Shown here piece by piece: positions 1 to 5,482 of a stretch of 5,482 nucleotides of DNA. The notes beneath the pieces are model-generated. The model saw only the letters and a list, made by a program, of their open reading frames with translations, was not told where the DNA came from and ran no database searches. Source of the DNA: an uncultured Alcaligenaceae bacterium (GTDB lineage Bacteria; Pseudomonadota; Gammaproteobacteria; Burkholderiales; Burkholderiaceae_B); assembly GCA_937897265.1 (NCBI GenBank), contig CALCPT010000185.1:1-5482 (forward strand), written 5' to 3'. Each line of letters opens with the position of its first letter. The first letter of the stretch is position 1. The position numbers and the translations under genes are program-made.

Positions 1-79
1 CTGGCCCGACCGCACAACCTGCGATCGTACTGCAGGCAAATACGAGGGCGTAATATTGAGCGAGTCTGAGCTTAACCAT
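1..79 (-). CDS. RND efflux outer-membrane lipoprotein (NodT/CzcC/TolC-like channel), N-terminal fragment
   Basis: Reading leftward from an ATG at 79-77, 26 codons remain open to the window edge. The peptide begins MVKLRLAQYY, continues with a short hydrophobic stretch (ALVFACSTIAG) and reaches a lipobox I19-A20-G21-C22, followed by AVGP. A lipidated Cys followed within a few residues by VGP is the typical start of NodT-family RND outer-membrane factors, so the mature protein would start at Cys22 and be anchored in the outer membrane by lipid. The start overlaps the end of the permease gene by 8 bases, and no strong Shine-Dalgarno is visible, so translation is probably coupled. Position as third gene after adaptor and permease fits the outer-membrane channel of a tripartite metal pump. 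Only about 6% of a usual family protein (roughly 400-500 residues) is present, so the call rests on signal peptide, lipobox and context; the main alternative is some other small lipoprotein. Confidence 0.82.
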   Translation of the reverse strand, partial: MVKLRLAQYYALVFACSTIAGCAVGP

Positions 80-3000
80 GTGTCGGAGCACCCGTTGACT
101 CGTCTAATAGCCCAGCGGTTTCATCTGAGGCATTCGTAAAGTGACCAAAGAGTTTGAGAGCGGCTGGCAGAATCAATAGCATAAAAATGGTTCCGGTCGT
201 AATCCCGCCCACAATGACACAGGCGAAGGGCCGATTGGTTTCACTGCCGATATCTTGTGACAGCGCCGCAGGCAACAGACCCAGACCGGCCATCAGTGCA
301 GTCATTAGAATCGGTCGCAAACGCGATACGGCACCCTCTAGGATTGCCTCAGTGGTTGATTGTCCCTGGCGCAGACGCATAATGACTTCTTCGACCATGA
401 TGACGCTGTTTTGGACTGAGATACCCGCCACGGCAATGAAGCCGACCGCGGCTGAGACGGACAGGTTTAACCCTGCCAAGCCTAAGGCCGCCAGGCCGCC
501 AATCAGAGTGAAGGGCAACATACCAATGACGAGGCTTGCCATACGCAATGAGCGAAAGGCCCAAAATAACAGAGAAAAAATTAAAAGAATGGTTAAGGGA
601 ATGATCACTGTCAGCCGTTTGGTTGCGCGCTGCGAGTTTTCAAATTGACCACCCCAACTCAAGTTATAGCCTGGTGGCAACTTGACCTTGTCTCGTACCT
701 TCTTTTGTGCCTCGGCGACAAAGCTCCCTTGATCGCGGCCGAGTAAATTCATTTTCACAATGACGATGCGGGTACCGGCTTCACGTAAGATCCGTGAGGC
801 GCCTTCCCTGACTTCGACTGAGGCTACATCTCCCAAAGCGAGGGTACCTGACCCGTTGCCAACTTGAGTACCAGGAATCTCAAGCTGCAGCGCGGCGATC
901 GAATCGATGCTATTGCGGTGCTCTCGATCAATTTTTACGACAACATCAAATCGTTTGTCACTGTCATAAAAGCTGGTGACCGAGGCGCCAGACATCGCTT
1001 GGGTCACGAGAGCGCTGACATCGCTAATACTGATGCCATAGCGCGCCAGCTTGGCACGATCTGGTACCACGACGACTTCGGATTGACCGCTCAGTTTAGT
1101 CGCTTCGACATCCGTTGCACCTCGGATGTGTTCGATGACTTCAACAATTTCAGCGGCCTTTTCTTCAAGTATCTCTAGACTCGCGCCACTAATTTTGGCA
1201 ACGATTTCGCCTCGAAATCCTGATAATGATTCTTCGACATTATCCTGAATCACTTGAGAAAAGTTTGTCATGATCCCTGGGATGGAAGAGAGATCCTTTG
1301 ACATACTGCTGATTAATGCCTCTTTGTTGGCGAAACGCCACTGATCTCGCGGTTTCAGGTCGACCAGGCTCTCAAGATTGTTTGGGCCTTTTGGATCTGA
1401 GCCATCATCGGGGCGCCCGACATGCGAAATCAGACGCGAAACTTCGGGGTAAGCAAGTAGCTTCGCTCTGACGAGTCTTTCGATGTCTTTGGTGTGCTCG
1501 AGCGATGATGAGGTTGGTAAGGTGATGCTCAACCAGATATTGCCTTCATCCAACTTGGGCATGAACTCGCTACCCATTCGCGTCGCAAGCGCAAAAGCCA
1601 CGACGACTGGAATAATTGAAAGTAACAGTGCTTTGCGCGCATGACCCATGACCCAGACAACAAGCAAGCGATAGCGCTCTTGCAGGCTGTCTAGCCAAGC
1701 CTTGTGCTTTTCAATCAAGGGGCGGCTGCGTACGACGTAAGCCAGCAGGGTCGGTAAAAGAGTGAAAGTTAACAACACCGCGCCGATAAGAGCAAAAGTT
1801 AAGGTTAGGGCAACCGGCGTAAAGATTTTTCCTTCAACGCGCTGAAATGTAAAGATCGGTACAAAGGCCAAGATGATGATGGCTTTTGAGAACAAGACAG
1901 GTCGAGACATATCGGTGAGTGTGCGATGCACCGCGTGCATTCGTTCAGAGATGGCTGCTTTTGAATGTGACTCATGTTGGGCTGAACTCATTGCCAGTCG
2001 AACCATCAACGCTTCGACAATCACCACTGCGCTGTCAATGATGATGCCAAAATCGACCGCGCCAAGTGAAATGAGATTGGCCGACACGCCCAAAGCATTC
2101 ATCAAAATAAAAGCGAAGAGCAACGAAAGTGGGATCACGGTTGCGACCACAAAAGCCGCTAGCCAACTCGACAGAAAGATGACCAGTACGGCAAAGACAA
2201 GTAAGGCGCCCACAATCAAATTGTGTACGACCGTGTGGACGGTGAGGGCGACGAGCTCTGTGCGATCGTAGATCGGTACAATCTTCACGCCATCGGGCAG
2301 CTTAGTTTGTAACTCTTCAATTCTCTCTTTGAGTGCCGCATTAATTTTTGAAGGGTTTCCCCCTTTGGTCATCGAGACGATGCCCTCAACAATACTATCT
2401 GTCTTGTCAAACGCCACGATTCCAAATCGAGGCCGCTCGGCCTCCTTGACAGTGGCCACATCGCCGACGGTGATAGATTGCCCCTGCCGGGCGATGATCA
2501 CAACTTTACGGATATCGTCTAACGTTGCAAAGAGCCCCGCCGAGCGCACGACAAAAGATTCGTCTCCGTGCTTGATGAGGCCACCGCCAGCGCTACTGTT
2601 TCCATTGCTAATCGCTTGGCTCAGTTGGCTTAGGGTGATCTGGTATTTTCGTAAAGTCAGCGGATCGATCTCGATGTGAAATTCTTTGATCGCTCCGCCA
2701 AAACTCACAACGTCTGCGACCCCGGGAGTCATGCGTAACGCCGGCCTGATCGTCCAGTCTTGCAAGGTACGAATCTCGGTGTCGGACAAACCGGGCGCTT
2801 CAATCGTGTAGCGATACACTTCACCGACCGCAGTCGACAGTGGCGCTAGTTGAGGCTGAACCCCAGCAGGAAGATTGACTGTCGAAAGTTTCTCGGTCAC
2901 TTGCTGACGCGCGAAGTAGTTGTTAGTGCCTTCGCTAAAGGTAAGCGTGACAATTGATAAGCCCGTCATCGTGACTGACCGGACATTCACGAGATTTGGT

Positions 3001-3227
3001 ACACCAGACATTTCTCGTTCGATGGGTAAAGAGATGGTCCGCTCCATATCTTCTGGCGCCTGACCAGGCATCTGAGAAATCACTCTGACCTGAACGTCTT
3101 GTACGTCTGGAAACGCCTCAATGGGCAGGTTATTGATGGCATAGCCGCCAAAGCCAATCAACGCTGCGACCAACAGCAAAATAAACATTCGCTGTGTCAT
3201 TGCAAAGACAATCAAGCGATCAATCAT
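72..3227 (-). CDS. Heavy-metal efflux RND permease, CzcA/CusA family (HME-RND)
   Basis: This 1051-residue inner-membrane protein is full length for the HME-RND family. It would use the proton gradient to drive metal cations from periplasm or cytoplasm into the outer-membrane channel. The layout is the RND duplication: TM1 at about 13-33, a large periplasmic loop to about 335, TM2-TM6 at about 336-497, TM7 at about 532-550, a second periplasmic loop to about 870, and TM8-TM12 at about 873-1023. TM4 has D392-F393-G394, D398 and E405, with the same spacing as the Asp402/Asp408/Glu415 proton-relay residues known in Cupriavidus CzcA. The family stretch GSEFMPKLDEGNIW lies at about 552-565, and TM10 carries a conserved Asn at 940. 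By eye, the residue matching CusA Met672 is Glu666, which argues against Cu(I)/Ag(I) and for divalent cations. The residue after E405 is Ala rather than the commoner Asn. The ATG overlaps the adaptor stop (ATGA), so it is co-translated. The exact metal cannot be assigned, so no symbol is given. Confidence 0.96.
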   Translation of the reverse strand: MIDRLIVFAMTQRMFILLLVAALIGFGGYAINNLPIEAFPDVQDVQVRVISQMPGQAPEDMERTISLPIEREMSGVPNLVNVRSVTMTGLSIVTLTFSEGTNNYFARQQVTEKLSTVNLPAGVQPQLAPLSTAVGEVYRYTIEAPGLSDTEIRTLQDWTIRPALRMTPGVADVVSFGGAIKEFHIEIDPLTLRKYQITLSQLSQAISNGNSSAGGGLIKHGDESFVVRSAGLFATLDDIRKVVIIARQGQSITVGDVATVKEAERPRFGIVAFDKTDSIVEGIVSMTKGGNPSKINAALKERIEELQTKLPDGVKIVPIYDRTELVALTVHTVVHNLIVGALLVFAVLVIFLSSWLAAFVVATVIPLSLLFAFILMNALGVSANLISLGAVDFGIIIDSAVVIVEALMVRLAMSSAQHESHSKAAISERMHAVHRTLTDMSRPVLFSKAIIILAFVPIFTFQRVEGKIFTPVALTLTFALIGAVLLTFTLLPTLLAYVVRSRPLIEKHKAWLDSLQERYRLLVVWVMGHARKALLLSIIPVVVAFALATRMGSEFMPKLDEGNIWLSITLPTSSSLEHTKDIERLVRAKLLAYPEVSRLISHVGRPDDGSDPKGPNNLESLVDLKPRDQWRFANKEALISSMSKDLSSIPGIMTNFSQVIQDNVEESLSGFRGEIVAKISGASLEILEEKAAEIVEVIEHIRGATDVEATKLSGQSEVVVVPDRAKLARYGISISDVSALVTQAMSGASVTSFYDSDKRFDVVVKIDREHRNSIDSIAALQLEIPGTQVGNGSGTLALGDVASVEVREGASRILREAGTRIVIVKMNLLGRDQGSFVAEAQKKVRDKVKLPPGYNLSWGGQFENSQRATKRLTVIIPLTILLIFSLLFWAFRSLRMASLVIGMLPFTLIGGLAALGLAGLNLSVSAAVGFIAVAGISVQNSVIMVEEVIMRLRQGQSTTEAILEGAVSRLRPILMTALMAGLGLLPAALSQDIGSETNRPFACVIVGGITTGTIFMLLILPAALKLFGHFTNASDETAGLLDESTGAPTHG

Positions 3228-4417
3228 TGCTTTTCGCCAAGGCTTGCTAAAAACTCTGCTTCAAGAAGTAAGGCGCCTTTGGTCACCACCCGTTCGCCGC
3301 CACGCAGACCCTCGCCAATGTAACTAAAGTCGACGCCTCGTTTGATCGGCTTCACTCGCCGAAGCGTAAAGTCGCCCACTGCTTGTTCGACAAAGACGTA
3401 GGTGTAAAGGCCGCGTGTAATTAGAGCCTGGTTTGGGACACGCACCCCTTGGCCATCCGCTTGCAGCACCGAGGCGCGAACGAACATCTCAGGAAGCAGT
3501 TTTCCGTCTGGGTTATCCACCCGCGCGAGAATATTGGCGCGCCGAGTATTTGGGTTGATGGTTTGTCCAAGTTGGATGATTTTTGCGGTAAACGTATGGT
3601 CAGGGTATGCATCACTTTGGAGTGAGACCAAGCTACCGAGTTTGACCTTGCTCAATAAAGTTTCTGGGAGATCAATGCTTACCCAGAGGCGCTTTGGGTC
3701 AGTCACAACAAACAGAGGGGCTGCAAGATTTGGACCAATTTCCAAAGCAGGGCTTGCAGTGCGCTCGGTGACCACGCCTTGCAACGGGCTTGCCAGACTC
3801 ACTTGTTGCCCGACGATTTTCAGCGCGTGCGGATTCAAATTCTTGATGCGTTGCTCTGCTCGCGCAGTTTCTGCCTGTGCCTGGGCATATTCGGCTTGGA
3901 TCGCTTCCCAGTCGCGGGTTGAGATCGCCTCACCCGGGACTAAGTCTTTTGCGCGTTTGACCGCGAGTTGCTTACGCTTTTCGTCTGCGCGCACTTTATT
4001 TAAATCTGCGTAGGCTGTGCCAAAGTCGGGCGAGTCGATCACTGCCAAGACTTGACCTACGTTGACCACGTCGCCGGGCGCCGCTTTTAGCTCAAGAATA
4101 CGCCCTGAAAAACTCACCCCAATTCGGGCTGTTACCTCTTCATCGTAAGTCACGCGCGCACTGAGCTGCTCTGACAGGGGAATCGGCGCTAGAGGAAGGC
4201 TTTGGGTTTGCAGCATCGATAATTGCGCCGCTCCAGCGACAAAGCGAATATTGCCGGATAGCTCGGCATGAGCTTGCTGCGTTGACGCAGCAGGGGTGGG
4301 CATATGCTGTATTTTGCGAGGTGACAGGCTGAGCCAGCCCACATAGGCTAGAGCCACAATCACAAGCAAACCCAAGCCGATGCGTTTGCTCTTTTTGCTA
4401 TCTGTAAAACGTGTCAA
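3224..4417 (-). CDS. Periplasmic adaptor (membrane fusion protein) of heavy-metal RND pump, CzcB/CusB-like
   Basis: A 397-residue adaptor that would bridge the RND permease and the outer-membrane channel. From the TTG start, residues 1-12 are short and basic, about 13-32 form a single N-terminal membrane anchor, and the rest is periplasmic. A first biotinyl-lipoyl half lies at about 96-130 (SGRILELKAAPGDVVNVGQ), followed by an Ala/Glu/Lys/Arg-rich alpha-helical hairpin at about 131-195. The second lipoyl half is at about 203-238, a beta-barrel at about 240-318, and the membrane-proximal domain at about 325-390. The TYDEEVTARIG and LAVIDSPDFG segments are typical of the metal-efflux adaptors. 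There is no His-rich N-terminal metal-binding stretch like that of CzcB and no CusB-like Met cluster. I chose TTG at 4417 because AGGGG lies 8 bases upstream and the anchor follows directly; the longer GTG at 4495 (423 residues) has no Shine-Dalgarno. The gene is first in the operon and its TGA overlaps the permease ATG. Confidence 0.93.
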   Translation of the reverse strand: MTRFTDSKKSKRIGLGLLVIVALAYVGWLSLSPRKIQHMPTPAASTQQAHAELSGNIRFVAGAAQLSMLQTQSLPLAPIPLSEQLSARVTYDEEVTARIGVSFSGRILELKAAPGDVVNVGQVLAVIDSPDFGTAYADLNKVRADEKRKQLAVKRAKDLVPGEAISTRDWEAIQAEYAQAQAETARAEQRIKNLNPHALKIVGQQVSLASPLQGVVTERTASPALEIGPNLAAPLFVVTDPKRLWVSIDLPETLLSKVKLGSLVSLQSDAYPDHTFTAKIIQLGQTINPNTRRANILARVDNPDGKLLPEMFVRASVLQADGQGVRVPNQALITRGLYTYVFVEQAVGDFTLRRVKPIKRGVDFSYIGEGLRGGERVVTKGALLLEAEFLASLGEKQ

Positions 4418-4425
4418 AACAGTTA

Positions 4426-4430
4426 CCCCT
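4426..4430 (-). promoter_or_regulatory. Shine-Dalgarno deciding the TTG start of the adaptor gene
   Basis: On the minus strand AGGGG sits 8 bases before TTG (4417-4415). The upstream in-frame GTG at 4495-4493 is preceded by GATCCTCT, which is not purine-rich. No ATG occurs in frame between them. This favours the 397-residue product, with only a dozen residues before the membrane anchor. Confidence 0.6.
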
Positions 4431-4443
4431 AGGATTGCCGCGC

Positions 4444-4472
4444 ATTTTACAGAGAGGCAGGTTGCGTAAGGG
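4444..4472 (-). promoter_or_regulatory. Candidate promoter of the metal-efflux operon
   Basis: The minus strand reads TGTAAAAT at 4451-4444, giving a -10 of TAAAAT (4449-4444; five of six consensus bases). With 17-base spacing the -35 position is CCCTTA (4472-4467), which does not resemble TTGACA. A good -10 with a poor -35 is common at activator-dependent promoters. Transcription would start near 4437, leaving a leader of about 20 bases before the TTG at 4417 and starting inside the longer GTG reading. This is inference from sequence pattern only. Confidence 0.38.
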
Positions 4473-4486
4473 TTACGGTTTTGTAA
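4465..4486. repeat. Inverted repeat over the pump promoter -35 position, possible operator
   Basis: CGTAAgggTTACG (4465-4477) is a perfect 5-base inverted repeat with a 3-base centre. Its right half, TTAC (4473-4476), also pairs with GTAA at 4483-4486 across a 6-base gap, so three alternating half-sites lie within 22 bases. The group covers and extends upstream of the weak -35 position of the candidate pump promoter, where a metal-responsive activator or repressor would bind. The arms are short and could arise by chance. Confidence 0.35.
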
Positions 4487-4625
4487 TGTTTCCACAGAGG
4501 ATCAAATGGCGTTATTTGGTGCGGCGCAGCATTCCATGCTCTTCGAAACAGCTGATCTGCCACTTTGCTTATCTCAAGTCAACGCTGTTTAGGGCGGGCG
4601 TGCAGCAAGACTCAAACCAGTGCGA

Positions 4626-4654
4626 TTGTTGTCTGACCTAAATGCAACGATAAT
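4626..4654 (+). promoter_or_regulatory. Candidate sigma-70 promoter for the Bug/TctC-family gene
   Basis: TTGTTG (4626-4631) and GATAAT (4649-4654) are separated by 17 bases; the -10 matches consensus at five of six positions and the -35 at three of six. Transcription would start near 4661, about 33 bases before the ATG at 4694. Nothing else in the 200 bases upstream of the gene is a clearly better match. Confidence 0.4.
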
Positions 4655-4683
4655 CGGATGCAGTTGATCGAATAATAATGACC

Positions 4684-4687
4684 GGAG
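4684..4687 (+). promoter_or_regulatory. Shine-Dalgarno (GGAG) of the Bug/TctC-family gene
   Basis: GGAG lies 6 bases before ATG at 4694. An in-frame TGA at 4679-4681 just upstream rules out a longer ATG/GTG/TTG start, so the signal peptide begins at this ATG. Confidence 0.75.
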
Positions 4688-4693
4688 AACCCC

Positions 4694-5454
4694 ATGCACT
4701 CTCACACCCTTCTGGCAAAACTATTGCTAGTTTGCACTGCGCTAATGTCTTTGAGCACTCCTGCGGCGGCACAATCGCCGAGCCCCAAAAATATCACCAT
4801 CATCGTGCCCTACGCGACGGGTGGCGCCACCGATATTGTTGCCCGTTTGGTGGCGCAGCAGTTGGGCGGCCGCTTGGGTACTCCCGTGATCGTTGAAAAT
4901 CGTCAGGGCGGTGGCGGAGTGGTGGGCTGGAATAGCGCTGCACGCGCAAACCCCGACGGCAATACTCTGCTGGCAATGGAGATGTCTTACTCCATCTCGG
5001 CTGGTTTGACGCCTAATTTGCCGTACGACCCTAAAACAGCGTTTGTGCCGATTAATACGGCGGTGTCGGTCGGGCATGTGCTGGTGATTAATCCAGGCGT
5101 ACCTGCAAAAAATATCAAAGAGTTGATTGCGCTGGCGAAGGCTGAGCCCGGTAAATTAAATTTTGGCTCGGGTGGCACGGGCACCAACACACATTTGGGT
5201 AGTGAACTATTAAAGGCCAAACTCGGGATTTCGATGACGCACGTCCCGTATCGCGGTGCTGGTGCTGTGCTGGCAGATTTGATGGCTGGACAGGTACAGG
5301 TCTTGGTGAGCGCGGTCTCGACTGCCTTGCCGTTAGTGCAGGGGGGTAAACTGCGTGCCTTGATGATGATGTCCGATAAACGTTCAGACGTATTGCCGGA
5401 TGTGCCTACGGCAGCTGAAGAAGGTTTCCCTGGCCTCGAGATGAATTACTGGGT
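4694..5454 (+). CDS. Bug/TctC-family tripartite tricarboxylate transporter substrate-binding protein, 3' end missing
   Basis: A periplasmic solute-binding protein of the Bug family, which captures small carboxylates or related solutes for TctAB-type carriers or acts as a stand-alone sensor. Residues 1-26 form a Sec signal peptide with probable cleavage after AAA (AAA|QS). Family landmarks follow: ITIIVPY then A41-T42-G43-G44-A45-T46-D47 (the ligand loop), VIVENR with a Gly-rich turn at 66-75, the PDGNTLL segment near 87-93, LNFGSGGTGTNTHL at about 155-168, HVPYRG at 183-188, a GQVQV strand at 199-203, KLRAL at 219-223 and PDVPTAAEEG near 235-244. The usual length is about 320-330 residues; genuine sequence stops after W253 and two bases of the next codon, where adapter begins. 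Two usually conserved prolines are changed: T42 in the ligand loop and Q71 after ENR. It is divergent from the pump operon, so it is probably independently regulated. The ligand cannot be predicted. Confidence 0.94.
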
Positions 5455-5482
5455 AGATCGGAAGAGCACACGTCTGAACTCC
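5455..5482 (+). other. Illumina TruSeq adapter contamination (not genomic)
   Basis: The final 28 bases begin AGATCGGAAGAGC and continue with ACACGTCTGAACTCC, which matches the first 28 bases of the standard TruSeq read-through adapter without mismatch. The Bug-family reading frame runs on into it, but the encoded tail (DRKSTRLNS) does not look like the family, which normally continues through a Gly/Pro-rich strand after this point. Real sequence therefore ends at 5454. This is an assembly artefact of untrimmed reads at a contig end. Confidence 0.97.

Noticed and set aside
154..648. A 164-codon + strand frame opposite the permease
   Set aside because: It lies wholly inside the well-supported permease gene on the opposite strand and its translation resembles no protein family.
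4528..4540. AGCATtccATGCT inverted repeat in the intergenic region, considered as an operator
   Set aside because: It is a perfect 5-base dyad, but it is not positioned at either candidate promoter and a dyad of this size is expected by chance; conservation in relatives would be needed.
4411..4641. A 76-codon + strand frame running through the intergenic region
   Set aside because: It starts at GTG without a Shine-Dalgarno, runs antisense to the adaptor start, covers the candidate promoter and operator, and its translation shows no recognisable domain or signal.
4496..4693. Searched for a small regulator gene, tRNA, small RNA or terminator between the divergent genes
   Set aside because: No frame with a plausible start and Shine-Dalgarno, no tRNA-like arms and no GC-rich hairpin followed by a T run were seen; the region is explained by divergent promoters.
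4742..5077. A 111-codon minus-strand frame opposite the Bug-family gene
   Set aside because: The + strand carries a clear family protein with signal peptide and Shine-Dalgarno; the antisense product is an Arg/His-rich shadow typical of a complementary frame.
1..5482. Searched for an undescribed system, mobile element ends or CRISPR-like repeats
   Set aside because: No terminal inverted repeats, target duplications, transposase motifs or regularly spaced repeats were found; all long frames belong to known families.

Overview
The window looks like a short bacterial contig, most likely from a betaproteobacterium of the order Burkholderiales. The main reason is the Bug/TctC-type periplasmic binding protein on the + strand, a family that is greatly expanded in that order. 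The base composition is close to balanced by eye, which would fit a moderate-GC lineage. Genus-level placement cannot be supported from the sequence alone.

Layout. Positions 1-4417 hold a tightly packed minus-strand operon for a tripartite RND heavy-metal efflux pump, read from right to left. It starts with a membrane fusion (periplasmic adaptor) protein at 4417-3224. The CzcA/CusA-family inner-membrane permease follows at 3227-72, and then the first 26 codons of a NodT-type outer-membrane lipoprotein channel at 79-1, cut by the window edge. The gene junctions overlap (ATGA between the first two, an 8-base overlap between the second and third), so translation is probably coupled. The three parts would form one trans-envelope proton-driven exporter. 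The permease carries the D..D..E proton-relay pattern of the divalent-cation branch and lacks the CusA-type methionine at the one site I could align by eye, so Co/Zn/Cd/Ni-type substrates are more likely than Cu(I)/Ag(I).

Positions 4418-4693 are a divergent intergenic region. It contains a candidate promoter for the pump operon with a small inverted repeat over its -35 position, a candidate promoter for the rightward gene, and that gene's Shine-Dalgarno sequence. No regulator gene is in the window.

Positions 4694-5454 hold the N-terminal 253 codons of a Bug/TctC-family binding protein with a signal peptide. It is unlikely to be part of the pump and is probably an independent neighbour.

The last 28 bases (5455-5482) are not genomic. 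They match, base for base, the beginning of the Illumina TruSeq adapter, so the gene is truncated by untrimmed adapter and its apparent final nine to ten residues are artificial. I found no RNA genes, mobile elements, CRISPR arrays or undescribed system; apart from the adapter this is a conventional metal-efflux locus.
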